Positions 1-7,490 of a DNA stretch of 26,201 nucleotides are shown one piece after another. Origin of the DNA: Gammaproteobacteria bacterium (GTDB taxonomy: Bacteria; Pseudomonadota; Gammaproteobacteria; Thiohalobacterales; Thiohalobacteraceae); assembly GCA_016214925.1 (NCBI GenBank), contig JACRMO010000284.1, positions 1 through 26,201 of the forward strand, given 5' to 3'. Position 1 is the first letter of the stretch, and every line of letters starts with the position of its first letter. Both the position numbers and the translations under genes were made by a program. The notes below the pieces were generated by a model, which had not been told where the DNA came from, made no database searches, and saw only the letters and a list, made by a program, of their open reading frames with translations.

Positions 1-1461
1 TCGGTGATGGTGAGCGAGATCGTCATCGTCAAACCGGGCGAGAAAATCCCGACCGACGGTGAAGTGATCGAGGGCACTTCATCCGTGGACGAATCCATGC
101 TGACCGGCGAGTCCATGCCGGTCGAGAAGCGCGCGGGTTCCGCCGTGATCGGCGGCACGCTCAACCGCACCGGCCTGTTTCGCTTCAAGGCAACGCGTGT
201 CGGCAGCGAGACGGCGCTCGCGCAGATCATCAAGCTGGTGGAAGAGGCGCAGGCTTCGAGCGCGCCGATCCAACGTCTGGCCGATCAGGTGACGCGTTAC
301 TTCGTGCCAGCGGTTGTGGCGACCGCGTTTGCGAGTTTCTTCGGCTGGTGGGCGCTCGGCAATTTTCCGCAGGGATTGCTGGCCTTCATTGCCGTGCTCA
401 TCATCGCCTGCCCGTGCGCGCTCGGTATCGCCACGCCAGCGGCGCTGATGGTCGGCGTGGGTAAGGGTGCCGAGGCCGGTATTCTCATTCGCGGCGGCGA
501 GGTGCTGGAACGCGCGCGCAGCCTCACCACCGTGGTGTTCGACAAGACCGGCACGCTGACGCGCGGCGAGCCGAATCTCACCGACATCGTCGCATTGGCC
601 GAGATCGATGATAGCGAGCTGGTGCGACTCGCTGCTTCTATCGAAGCGGGCTCCGAGCATCCGCTCGGCGAGGCCATCGTGCGCGCGGCCAAGCATCGCA
701 ACCTCGACTTGGCAAAGGTCGCGAGCTTCGAGGCGATTCCCGGTCATGGCATCAAGGGAAACATCGAAGGTCGCGCTGTGCTGCTCGGCAACCGTCGCCT
801 GTTCGCGCAAGAGAACATCGATGTGAGTCCTGCGGAGGAGGCCATGACGCGCCTCGAACAGGAAGGAAAAACCGCGATGCTGATCGGCACCGGCGGCAAA
901 CTCGTCGGCGTGATCGCCGTGGCCGACACGCTCAAGCCCGAGGCCAAGGAAGCAATCGCGGCGCTCGCCGCCGAAGGTATCGACGTAGTGATGTTGTCCG
1001 GCGACAACCGCCGCACCGCCGAGGCCATCGGCCGCGAGCTCGGCATCCGGAACGTGATCGCCGAGGTGCTGCCTTCGGACAAGGCGCGCGTGATTCAGGA
1101 GTTGCAGAAACAGAAAAAGATCGTGGCCATGGTCGGCGACGGCGTGAACGACGCGCCGGCGTTGGCCGTCGCGGATATCGGCATTGCCATCGGTTCTGGC
1201 TCGGACGTGGCCAAGGAGACCGGCGGCATCATCCTGGTGCGCGACGATGTGCGCGAGGTGGTCACGAGCATACGGCTCTCGCGGGCGACGCTGCGCAAGA
1301 TCAAGCAAAACCTGTTCTGGGCCTTCATCTACAACAGCATCGGTATTCCAGTGGCGGCACTGGGGTTCCTCAACCCGATCATCGCCGCCGCCGCCATGGC
1401 GCTGTCGTCGCTGTCGGTAATCGTCAACTCGGCGCTGTTGAAGCGTCAACGTTTAGTGTAG
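1..1461 (+). CDS. copA: Copper-translocating P1B-type ATPase, C-terminal part (5' end outside window)
   Basis: Exports Cu(I), or a similar soft metal, across the inner membrane at the cost of ATP. The reading frame is open from base 1, so the N-terminal metal-binding domains and first membrane helices lie upstream of the window. Visible landmarks in order: actuator-domain TGES (103-114), the transmembrane metal-binding CPC (409-417) in a hydrophobic segment, the phosphorylation motif DKTGTLT (from 541) with its catalytic Asp, the P1B-specific HP dipeptide (SEHPLGEA, near 655), and the hinge motif GDGVNDAP (from 1135). Two terminal helices follow, ending in KRQRLV. CPC together with HP is typical of Cu(+)/Ag(+) pumps. 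The last helices should carry further ligands, but I did not resolve the substrate class beyond CPC. It precedes several putative copper-binding proteins on the same strand, which supports a copper role. Confidence 0.95.
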   Translation, partial: SVMVSEIVIVKPGEKIPTDGEVIEGTSSVDESMLTGESMPVEKRAGSAVIGGTLNRTGLFRFKATRVGSETALAQIIKLVEEAQASSAPIQRLADQVTRYFVPAVVATAFASFFGWWALGNFPQGLLAFIAVLIIACPCALGIATPAALMVGVGKGAEAGILIRGGEVLERARSLTTVVFDKTGTLTRGEPNLTDIVALAEIDDSELVRLAASIEAGSEHPLGEAIVRAAKHRNLDLAKVASFEAIPGHGIKGNIEGRAVLLGNRRLFAQENIDVSPAEEAMTRLEQEGKTAMLIGTGGKLVGVIAVADTLKPEAKEAIAALAAEGIDVVMLSGDNRRTAEAIGRELGIRNVIAEVLPSDKARVIQELQKQKKIVAMVGDGVNDAPALAVADIGIAIGSGSDVAKETGGIILVRDDVREVVTSIRLSRATLRKIKQNLFWAFIYNSIGIPVAALGFLNPIIAAAAMALSSLSVIVNSALLKRQRLV

Positions 1462-1501
1462 GTGTAAACACGGTGCACATAGGTCGAATAGGAGAAATAT
1501 C

Positions 1502-1948
1502 ATGGAACGTACAATGATTATGCTGGCAGTGATGTTAGGGACGATGTTGGGTGTGTTCGCGCATGCCGAAGAGCAGAAATACATGCCCATGCCACCGGCC
1601 TTCTCCGCCCAGGCGAATCCAGAGGAGACATTGCGCACCTATCCGCTCGGCGTCATCACCAAACAGGCGGCATTTTCCCATCACGGCCAAGCGACGCGCG
1701 CCGTCAAACTGCCGAACGGCAACGAAGGGTGGGTCTATCAATCCGGAGAGGAGTCGGGGTTGAGAACCTACACCCTGGAATTCGACGGACAGGATCGGGT
1801 CGTCGATGTGCTCTACAACGAACGGGGTCGGCACAATGGGATGACGGCGCTGCAAGTACAGGCGCAGGCGGCCAAGATTCTGGGGCCGGAGGCGGAACCG
1901 GCACCGTTCGAGAAGCACTCGTCAGAGGAATACCGTCAATCGAAGTGA
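1502..1948 (+). CDS. Secreted protein of unknown function (148 aa)
   Basis: I do not recognise this family with certainty. The start ATG has AGGAGA about 7 bases upstream. The N-terminus (MERTMIMLAVMLGTMLGVFAHA, written here as a hydrophobic run ending Ala-His-Ala) looks like a Sec signal peptide cleaved before EEQKY. The mature part holds a short segment alternating charged and aromatic residues (GWVYQSGEES, TYTLEFDGQDRVVDVLY), which resembles the beta-strand pattern of small SmpA/BamE-like periplasmic lipoproteins. There is no lipobox cysteine, so any such link is only structural speculation. It lies 40 bases after the copper ATPase on the same strand and is probably co-transcribed. It has no Met or His enrichment of the kind seen in its neighbours apart from MPMPP near the mature N-terminus. 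Confidence 0.75.
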   Translation: MERTMIMLAVMLGTMLGVFAHAEEQKYMPMPPAFSAQANPEETLRTYPLGVITKQAAFSHHGQATRAVKLPNGNEGWVYQSGEESGLRTYTLEFDGQDRVVDVLYNERGRHNGMTALQVQAQAAKILGPEAEPAPFEKHSSEEYRQSK

Positions 1949-2023
1949 TATCGGTATCCACGCTACCAACGCGGGGAGGGCGTGGCGACGCGTTTTGCTG
2001 CAACGCATGAACGGGAGATCGAA

Positions 2024-2242
2024 ATGACGCACGAACATACACCGCAGGACGATGGATCCAAGCCCGGAGGCAATTGGGTCTTCATCGGCTTCATCCTGAT
2101 CGCGGGGTTCTTTCTGCTCACGGAACACCGGGCGCATGTCCTGGGTGCGCTGCCCTTTGTACTGGTGGCTTTGTGCCCGTTGATGCATCTGTTCGGGCAT
2201 GGTGGGCACGGTCACGGCGGGGACAAAGGAGGCAAATCATGA
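2024..2242 (+). CDS. Small His/Gly-tailed membrane protein, DUF2933-type (72 aa)
   Basis: The start is placed at the ATG preceded by GGGAGATCGAA. An in-frame GTG at 1982 would extend it but lacks a ribosome binding site. A polar N-terminus (MTHEHTPQDDGSKPGG) is followed by hydrophobic stretches (about residues 17-31 and 37-50) and then the tail MHLFGHGGHGHGGDKGG. This layout, with 'LMHLFGHGGHGH' right after a membrane helix, is that of the small DUF2933 proteins, which are commonly found in heavy-metal gene clusters. The His-rich tail could bind metal, but that is inference. The stop codon overlaps the next start (ATGA), so translation is probably coupled to the methyltransferase-like gene. 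A shorter relative with the same MHLFGHGGHG motif is encoded at 7026. Confidence 0.8.
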   Translation: MTHEHTPQDDGSKPGGNWVFIGFILIAGFFLLTEHRAHVLGALPFVLVALCPLMHLFGHGGHGHGGDKGGKS

Positions 2243-2895
2243 GCCCCGCTGACACTTCGCCCGGCTATGGTCTATGGTCGTTGGTGATCCTAAATTCGCT
2301 GGTGTTTATTTTCTTCGCATTTAGTTTTGCCAAGCCGCAGTCCCAGCGCGACTGGCGTTCGTTCGGCGCGTTCTCCGCCTTTCTCGTCGCACTGTTCACC
2401 GAGATGTACGGTTTCCCGTTGACGATTTATCTGCTCTCCGGGTGGTTGCAGAGCCGCTATCCCGGCGTGGACTGGTTCGCGCACGACTCCGGACACCTGC
2501 TGGAGATGCTGTTCGGTTGGAAGTCCAATCCACATTTCGGCCCGTTTCATCTCTTGAGTTTTGCGTTCATCGGTGGTGGATTTTTCCTGCTGTCGAGTGC
2601 CTGGCGCGTGTTGTATGCGGCGCAGCAGCGGCATGCGCTGGCGACGACCGGCCCCTATGCCTTCATCCGTCACCCGCAGTACGCGGCATTCGTTCTGATC
2701 ATGTTCGGTTTCCTGGTGCAGTGGCCAACGGTCCTGACGCTCGGCATGTTCCCGATGCTTGTCACTATGTATGTGCGCTTGGCGCGGCGCGAGGAACAGG
2801 AGGCGATGGCCGAGTTTGGTGTGAACTACGCGCGCTATGCCGCACAGGTACCGGCCTTCATACCACGGTCGGGCAAACACGGGAGCATGGCGTGA
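2239..2895 (+). CDS. Isoprenylcysteine carboxyl methyltransferase-like membrane protein (218 aa)
   Basis: The start ATG overlaps the stop of the preceding gene and has AAGGAGG just upstream, which favours it over the longer reading frame beginning inside that gene. The protein has about five hydrophobic segments. Its C-terminal core, ALATTGPYAFIRHPQYAAF, is the hallmark of the ICMT/phospholipid methyltransferase (PEMT) superfamily, where the R-H-P segment contributes to S-adenosylmethionine binding. A later E-E-x-x-M-x-x-F-G-x-x-Y-x-x-Y pattern (EEQEAMAEFGVNYARY) is also typical. Family members methylate isoprenylcysteine or lipid head groups. Bacterial homologues in metal clusters have no settled substrate, so no specific reaction is assigned. 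Translational coupling to the DUF2933-type gene suggests that the two membrane proteins work together. Confidence 0.85.
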   Translation: MSPADTSPGYGLWSLVILNSLVFIFFAFSFAKPQSQRDWRSFGAFSAFLVALFTEMYGFPLTIYLLSGWLQSRYPGVDWFAHDSGHLLEMLFGWKSNPHFGPFHLLSFAFIGGGFFLLSSAWRVLYAAQQRHALATTGPYAFIRHPQYAAFVLIMFGFLVQWPTVLTLGMFPMLVTMYVRLARREEQEAMAEFGVNYARYAAQVPAFIPRSGKHGSMA

Positions 2896-3007
2896 ACTCA
2901 TGTCCCAAAGATATTCGAATGTCGTATGTTCGTGTAAAGAGGTGTCTCCACCAGGAGTGTCAATGTAACCAACGGGGAATCGTCCCCTATCCACAAGGAG
3001 CAAGTCG

Positions 3008-3397
3008 ATGAGAACTTCCAGCGTACGCAATGCAATCGGTTCGATGATTATGGCGGTCGGTTTTGCTGTTGCCTTGCCGGCGAACGCAGAGATGGGTGGC
3101 GGGATGATGGGCGGCCAGCAAGGCAGTGGGGCCGGGGCGCAGCAGATGTCCGGCCTTATGCGCGACATGTCCGGTCAGATGATGTCCATGTCAGGTGAGA
3201 TGGGTAAAGGCGATATGACTCCCGAGATGCAAAAACAAATGGCCGAGCGCATGCGTTCCATGTCCGGAATGATGGACAGCATGTCCGGCATGATGGGCAA
3301 AGGCATGATGATGGACGCACCACAGCAGCAGCGTATGGATGAGATGCGCAAGCAGATGGATGGGATGATGGGCGGTTCGTCCATGATGCCGAAGTAG
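3008..3397 (+). CDS. Methionine-rich secreted protein, probable periplasmic copper binder (129 aa)
   Basis: The start ATG follows AAGGAGCAAGTCG. A signal peptide ends at ALPANA. Roughly a quarter of all residues are methionine, arranged as repeated MSG, MM and GMM units (for example MSGQMMSMSGEMG), with many Gln and Asp residues and no Cys. Such Mets motifs bind Cu(I) in the oxidising periplasm in known copper proteins, so a chaperone or sponge role is a reasonable inference. No defined family was recognised. It is separated from the upstream gene by 112 bases and may have its own promoter. A second Met-rich secreted protein (10718-11089) shares the composition and overall plan, but not an obviously alignable sequence by eye. 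Confidence 0.8.
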   Translation: MRTSSVRNAIGSMIMAVGFAVALPANAEMGGGMMGGQQGSGAGAQQMSGLMRDMSGQMMSMSGEMGKGDMTPEMQKQMAERMRSMSGMMDSMSGMMGKGMMMDAPQQQRMDEMRKQMDGMMGGSSMMPK

Positions 3398-3398
3398 G

Positions 3399-3545
3399 GG
3401 CGGACAGTACCCATGGCTTATCCATCGTCTCACCTACCGGCGCACCTACCATAAGAACCCGCACGTGCGTGATTACAAGGAGGAGGGCACGGCCACGACG
3501 CCGTTCGATATGGCGGTGTGCAACGAGGGGACCGGCGGTACATGA
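3399..3545 (+). pseudogene. Phosphoketolase (Xfp) C-terminal remnant
   Basis: Between the Met-rich gene and the phosphorylase, one frame reads YPWLIHRLTYRRTYHKN followed by HVRDYKEEGTATTPFDMAV. This closely resembles the conserved C-terminal domain of xylulose-5-phosphate/fructose-6-phosphate phosphoketolases, where the corresponding text runs YPWLIHRLTYRRTNH and HVRGYKEEGTTTTPFDM. The frame stops at TGA 3543-3545. No phosphoketolase body precedes it: the Met-rich gene ends at 3397, and there is no start codon with a ribosome site for it. It is therefore a debris fragment of about 45 codons, probably left by a deletion that removed the rest of xfp. It sits next to other sugar-phosphate enzymes, which fits a former phosphoketolase-phosphorylase-aldolase cluster. 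The identification rests on memory of the family, not on a search. Confidence 0.75.
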
Positions 3546-3556
3546 GGAGCGCCAGC

Positions 3557-5332
3557 ATGCTCTACGAATTTACCCACGAGCCACGCATCGCCTACTTCTC
3601 GATGGAGATCGCGCTGCGCAACGAGATACCGACTTACGCCGGCGGGCTAGGCATGCTCGCCGGCGACACCGTGCGCTCCGCGGCCGATCTGCACCTGCCG
3701 CTCGTGGGTGTCACGTTGGTCTCCCGCTCCGGCTACCTGCGTCAGGAAATCGATGCGCAGGGACATCAGATCGAGCATCCCTCGCCGTGGGAGCCGCGTG
3801 ACTTTGCGCAGTCGCTCGACGCCAAGGTGGCACTGCCCATCGAAGGGCGTGCCGTATGGGTCGGCGCCTGGCTCTACGTGCTCGAGGGCTACGGGGGAGG
3901 ACGCGAGCCCGTCATCCTGCTCGATACCGAGCTCGACGAGAACCGCCCGCAGGGTCGCGAAATCACGCATTACCTCTACGGCGGCGATGCGGCATACCGG
4001 CTGAAACAGGAGATGGTGCTCGGCATCGGCGGCGTGCGCATGCTCCATGCCCTCGGCTTCCGCATCCGTCACTTCCACATGAACGAGGGCCACTCGGCAC
4101 TGCTCGGCGTGGATCTGCTACACCGCTACGCCTACCCTGAGCAGGATCGGCGTCCCGGCGAACCGGCCTACGATATCCCTCGGGTACGGGAGCTCTGCAG
4201 CTTCACCACGCACACACCGGTCGAGGCCGGCCACGACCGCTTCGACTACGCTCTGGTGGGGCGTGTGTTGGACAACTTCATCGGTGTCGAAGGCCTTGCG
4301 CGGCTGGCCGACGAGAACGCCATGCGTCGCAGCCGGCTCACGCTCGACGAGAGCATCCTCGACTTCGCCACGCTCAAACATCTCGCGGGAGAAGATGCCC
4401 TCAACATGACGCGCTTGGCACTGAACCTGAGCGAGTATGTGAACGGTGTCGCCAAGCGTCACGCCGAGATTTCGCGCGGCATGTTTCCGGGTTATCGGGT
4501 GCACGCCGTCACCAACGGCGTGCACCCGCTCACCTGGACCGCCGAGGGTTTCCGCGCGCTCTATGATCGTTATCTCCCGAGTTGGTGCCACGAGCCCGAG
4601 CAACTGGTGCGTGCCGATTGTTGCATCCCCGACACCGCGATTCTGGAAGCGCATCGGCAAGCCAAGCAGGTGCTGATCGACCGGGTGCGCGCGCTCACCG
4701 CAGTCGATCTACAACCAAACATCCCGATCCTCGGCTTTGCGCGGCGCATGACGGCGTACAAGCGTCCCGATCTGCTGTTTGCCGAGCTTGAGCGCCTGAA
4801 GGCCATCGCCCGGCAATACCCGTTTCAGATCGTACTCGCCGGCAAGGCCCATCCGCGCGACGACGGCGGCAAACGGTTGATCGAACAATTGCACGCCCAG
4901 GCACGCGCGCTCGACGGCGTTGTGCCAGTTGTCTATCTGCCCGACTACGACATGGCTATCGCGCAGACATTGATCGCCGGCGTCGATGTATGGCTCAACA
5001 CGCCATTGCGCCCGTTCGAGGCCTCCGGCACCAGTGGCATGAAGGCGGCGTTCAATGGCGTGCCGAATCTGTCGGTGCTCGACGGTTGGTGGATAGAAGG
5101 CTGCATCGAGGGCGTCACCGGCTGGGCCATCGGCGCCGACGGCGGCTCGGCCGATATCGATGCACGTTCGCTGTACGACAAGTTGGAACAGGTGGTGCTG
5201 CCGCTCTATTACGGATCGAACGACGGTGCCGAACTGGTCAAGGTCATGAAGGGCGCGATCAGCAAGAACGCATCGTACTTCAACAGTCATCGCATGATGC
5301 GACGTTACGTTACCGAGGCGTATATCCGGTAA
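3557..5332 (+). CDS. glgP: Alpha-glucan phosphorylase, GT35 family (591 aa)
   Basis: Catalyses phosphorolysis of alpha-1,4-glucans (glycogen, maltodextrin) to glucose 1-phosphate, using pyridoxal phosphate. The N-terminus IAYFSMEIALRNEIPTYAGG and the block HTPVEAGHDRF match the short bacterial/archaeal phosphorylases. The segments TNGVHPLTW and FARRMTAYKRPDL form the nucleotide-sugar-type site. The motif EASGTSGMKAAFNGV carries the probable PLP-binding lysine (Lys496, codon at 5042). The length is well below the roughly 800 residues of E. coli-type enzymes but normal for this subgroup. The start at 3557 is chosen because GAGGAG lies 7 bases upstream; ATG 3542 and GTG 3518 are alternatives, both inside the phosphoketolase remnant. 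It is followed 31 bases later by a secreted unknown and then by an aldolase, so a carbon-storage mobilisation block sits inside a metal island. Confidence 0.92.
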   Translation: MLYEFTHEPRIAYFSMEIALRNEIPTYAGGLGMLAGDTVRSAADLHLPLVGVTLVSRSGYLRQEIDAQGHQIEHPSPWEPRDFAQSLDAKVALPIEGRAVWVGAWLYVLEGYGGGREPVILLDTELDENRPQGREITHYLYGGDAAYRLKQEMVLGIGGVRMLHALGFRIRHFHMNEGHSALLGVDLLHRYAYPEQDRRPGEPAYDIPRVRELCSFTTHTPVEAGHDRFDYALVGRVLDNFIGVEGLARLADENAMRRSRLTLDESILDFATLKHLAGEDALNMTRLALNLSEYVNGVAKRHAEISRGMFPGYRVHAVTNGVHPLTWTAEGFRALYDRYLPSWCHEPEQLVRADCCIPDTAILEAHRQAKQVLIDRVRALTAVDLQPNIPILGFARRMTAYKRPDLLFAELERLKAIARQYPFQIVLAGKAHPRDDGGKRLIEQLHAQARALDGVVPVVYLPDYDMAIAQTLIAGVDVWLNTPLRPFEASGTSGMKAAFNGVPNLSVLDGWWIEGCIEGVTGWAIGADGGSADIDARSLYDKLEQVVLPLYYGSNDGAELVKVMKGAISKNASYFNSHRMMRRYVTEAYIR

Positions 5333-5363
5333 AACCGGGGAGCGATCCTCAAAGGAGCAGACC

Positions 5364-5831
5364 ATGAAACAATCCATCCATCGCCTGTTGTGGTCGGGGC
5401 TGTTGGCGGCGGTCCTGGGCTTCACGGCCGGCGGTACAACCGCCGAGGAATCGTCCTACCGCAAGATCGTCGACGACGTCGTCGTGTACATCGGTATGGT
5501 CCCGGCGGAACTGGTGCGCGGGCATCCGCCTGCGCATCCCGAGGGCACGATGCACGGCGGTGTGCAGGTCGGCGAAAACCATCTGACTGTCGCCGTATTC
5601 GACGACAAGACCGGACGACGCATTGTCGATGCCCAGGTCACGGCCCGTATCACGGGCGATCGCAGTCCGGATCTGGAAAAGCATCTTGAGTCGATGACCA
5701 TCGGGGGCAGCGTCACTTATGGCGGTTATTTCTACATGCCGGGTTCCGGTCCGTACCGAATCGAGCTGCATATCCGCCTGCCCGATCGGCCAGGCGAACT
5801 GCGCGTGACCTTCGCTTGGGCGCGGTCGTGA
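5364..5831 (+). CDS. Secreted beta-rich protein of unknown function (155 aa)
   Basis: The start ATG has AAAGGAG seven bases upstream. A clear signal peptide (MKQSIHRLLWSGLLAAVLGF...) ends near GGTTAEE. The mature part is rich in alternating hydrophobic residues typical of beta strands: YRKIVDDVVVYIGMVPAELV, HLTVAVFDDKTGRRIVDAQVTARI, and a C-terminal GGYFYMPGSGPYRIELHIRLP. The order of strands, with a conserved-looking G-x-Y-F-x-M-P-G-S-G-P-Y turn and a final TFAWA, recalls periplasmic immunoglobulin-like or YtkA-like domains. I cannot assign it to a named family. The His residues around RGHPPAHPEGTMHGG might bind metal, but that is speculative. It sits between the phosphorylase and the aldolase with no link to sugar metabolism visible in the sequence. 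Confidence 0.75.
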   Translation: MKQSIHRLLWSGLLAAVLGFTAGGTTAEESSYRKIVDDVVVYIGMVPAELVRGHPPAHPEGTMHGGVQVGENHLTVAVFDDKTGRRIVDAQVTARITGDRSPDLEKHLESMTIGGSVTYGGYFYMPGSGPYRIELHIRLPDRPGELRVTFAWARS

Positions 5832-5920
5832 ATGAGGTGAATTGAACATAGTGCCCCGCTTCCCTGGCGCGATCTGTTCCGCTCTTGCGCCACTTGACCT
5901 CGGCACGCAAGGAGAACGCC

Positions 5921-6940
5921 ATGAGCGCACATGAGATGGAAACCACAGTGAAGGCCTTGACCGCTCCTGGCAAGGGCATCCTGGCAGCGGACGAGAGCAC
6001 CGGGACAATCGAGAAGCGCTTCAAGGGCGTGGACGCGCCCTGTACCGAGGATACCCGGCGTGAGTATCGCGAGATGTTGTTCACTACGCCGGGTCTTGGT
6101 GAGTTCATCAGTGGAGTGATCCTGTTCGAGGAAACGCTTGGGCAGAAAAATGCGGCTGGTGTGCCGCTGCCGCAATTGCTGGCAGAGCAGGGCATCATCC
6201 CCGGTATCAAGGTGGACAAGGGCACGGTGGCGCTGCCCGGGTTTCCCGGCGAGAAGGTGACCCAGGGCCTCGACGGTCTGGCGGAGCGGCTCGTCGAATA
6301 TAAAAAATCCGGCGCGCGCTTTGCCAAGTGGCGCGCGATGCTCGCGATCGGCGCCGGCATCCCAAGCCTGCAGGGGATCGCGGCGAATGCCGAGGCGCTC
6401 GCGCGGTACGCGGCGATCTGCCAGGAACAGGGCTTGGTGCCGATCGTCGAGCCGGAGGTGTTGATGGATGGCGACCACGCTATCGAAACCTGTGCGCGCG
6501 TCACCGAGGAGGTGCTGCATACGGTGTTTCACGCGCTGCACCGGCACCGCGTCGTGCTCGAATTCATGCTCCTAAAACCCAACATGGTGCTGCCCGGTCT
6601 GGCCTGCCCGCGTCAGGCCACGCCCGAAGCAGTCGCGGAGGCGACCCTCGCCTGTCTGCGGCGCACGGTGCCGGCCGCGGTGCCGGGGATTCATTTCCTC
6701 TCCGGCGGACAGCAAGATGAGATAGCCACCGCCAATCTCAACGCCATGAACACCCGCCTGGGAAATACGCCTTGGCAACTGAGCTTCTCCTACGCGCGGG
6801 CGCTACAGGCACCAGCGCTCAAGGCATGGCGCGGCGTGGCGGCGAACAAGTCCGCGGGCCAACAGGCGCTGTACAAGCGTGCGCGCCTGAACGGCGCCGC
6901 GAGCCGCGGACAATACACCGTCATCATGGAGCAAAACTAA
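5921..6940 (+). CDS. fbaB: Fructose-bisphosphate aldolase, class I (339 aa)
   Basis: Cleaves fructose 1,6-bisphosphate to glyceraldehyde 3-phosphate and dihydroxyacetone phosphate through a lysine Schiff base, with no metal needed. The sequence matches the eukaryote-like class I aldolases throughout: GKGILAADESTGTIEKRF at the N-terminus, IPGIKVDKG in the middle, FAKWRAM, VPIVEPEVLMDGDH, and the Schiff-base segment LLKPNMV with Lys219 (codon 6575-6577). The phosphate-binding FLSGGQ and the SFSYARALQ region follow. The C-terminal tail ends QYTVIMEQN and is near full length. The start ATG at 5921 has AAGGAG seven bases upstream; an earlier in-frame codon at 5885 is less likely. A metal-independent aldolase within a copper island may keep glycolysis running when metal-dependent class II enzymes are damaged; this is inference. 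Confidence 0.95.
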   Translation: MSAHEMETTVKALTAPGKGILAADESTGTIEKRFKGVDAPCTEDTRREYREMLFTTPGLGEFISGVILFEETLGQKNAAGVPLPQLLAEQGIIPGIKVDKGTVALPGFPGEKVTQGLDGLAERLVEYKKSGARFAKWRAMLAIGAGIPSLQGIAANAEALARYAAICQEQGLVPIVEPEVLMDGDHAIETCARVTEEVLHTVFHALHRHRVVLEFMLLKPNMVLPGLACPRQATPEAVAEATLACLRRTVPAAVPGIHFLSGGQQDEIATANLNAMNTRLGNTPWQLSFSYARALQAPALKAWRGVAANKSAGQQALYKRARLNGAASRGQYTVIMEQN

Positions 6941-6950
6941 GCGTCGGAGA

Positions 6951-6970
6951 CATGCTGACTGTTCAGCATG
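6951..6970 (+). repeat. Perfect 8-bp hairpin after the aldolase gene
   Basis: CATGCTGA and TCAGCATG flank a four-base loop (CTGT), ten bases after the aldolase stop codon. There is no T-run behind it, so it is not a standard Rho-independent terminator. It could stabilise the 3' end of the upstream message or cause partial attenuation before the next gene. Confidence 0.45.
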
Positions 6971-7025
6971 AATCGTGGCTTGCGCAGCGCGAGCGTCGCA
7001 GCAAACGTGAACGAGGAGGTGTGTC

Positions 7026-7205
7026 ATGGAGTGGCTACAGCAGAACTGGTTTTGGGTCGTGGTGTTCGTCGCGTTTATCGCTATGCATCTGTTCGGTCAC
7101 GGCGGCCACGGCGGAGGTGGCGGGTGCGGAGGCGGTCACGGCCGGCACGAGAAACCGGACGCGGATGCGGAGAAACCGCAGTCACCCACGGGTCATCAAC
7201 ATTGA
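7026..7205 (+). CDS. Small His/Gly/Cys-containing membrane peptide, DUF2933-like tail (59 aa)
   Basis: This short reading frame starts with ATG after a strong GAGGAGGTGTGTC ribosome site. The peptide begins MEWLQQNWFWVVVFVAF, a single hydrophobic helix, and continues IAMHLFGHGGHGGGGGCGGG with a further H-G-R-H, then a polar tail rich in Asp, Glu, Lys and Pro that ends GHQH. The stretch MHLFGHGGHG is identical to one in the 72-aa DUF2933-type protein encoded at 2024. The two genes therefore look like members of one family of membrane-anchored His/Gly peptides. Placement 21 bases before the YHS gene, with similar ribosome sites for both, suggests one transcript. Metal binding through the His and Cys residues is plausible but not shown. 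Confidence 0.75.
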   Translation: MEWLQQNWFWVVVFVAFIAMHLFGHGGHGGGGGCGGGHGRHEKPDADAEKPQSPTGHQH

Positions 7206-7226
7206 GTGCGGGGAAGGAGGTGTGTC

Positions 7227-7415
7227 ATGGCAATCGATCCGGTATGCAAGATGGAAGTGGAACAGAACCAGGCCGAGGCGAAGGCGGACTACGCGGGGCA
7301 GACGTACTACTTCTGCTCCGAGGCCTGCCACACGTTCACCGCCGAACCGCAGAAATACGCCGGCGCCGCGCCGCACGGCGGAACCGGTGGAACGCACCAT
7401 CACGGTCATGGATAG
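7227..7415 (+). CDS. YHS domain metal-binding protein (62 aa)
   Basis: The start ATG has GGAAGGAGG seven bases upstream; the longer frame from 7206 is rejected. The sequence AIDPVCKMEV at the N-terminus and YYFCSEACHTFTAEPQKYAG are the two halves of a YHS (TRASH-like) domain: D-P-V-C-x-M, then F-C-S-x-x-C-x-x-x-F with P-x-x-Y. The three cysteines are thought to coordinate a metal ion in this family. A His/Gly tail (HGGTGGTHHHGHG) adds potential ligands. No signal peptide is present, so it should be cytoplasmic, perhaps handing metal to or from the nearby P-type ATPase. Stand-alone YHS proteins are common beside heavy-metal ATPases. A second YHS protein follows at 9356. Confidence 0.88.
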   Translation: MAIDPVCKMEVEQNQAEAKADYAGQTYYFCSEACHTFTAEPQKYAGAAPHGGTGGTHHHGHG

Positions 7416-7490
7416 CGTTTGTGGCAGAAGGAGAGCACCACTCCGTGGTTGCCTCCCCGGATTCCAAAAGAGGCAGATAAGGAGAATGGC

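Noticed and set aside
79..1449. 456-aa antisense open frame across the ATPase
   Set aside because: It mirrors a strongly conserved P-type ATPase on the other strand, is rich in Arg/His/Asp as expected for GC-rich antisense frames, and has no family motif.
2290..3168. 292-aa antisense open frame
   Set aside because: It overlaps the methyltransferase-like gene and the Met-rich gene, which both have ribosome sites and family or composition support.
6951..6970. Terminator after the aldolase gene
   Set aside because: The 8-bp stem is perfect but no T-run follows, so it is listed only as a hairpin.
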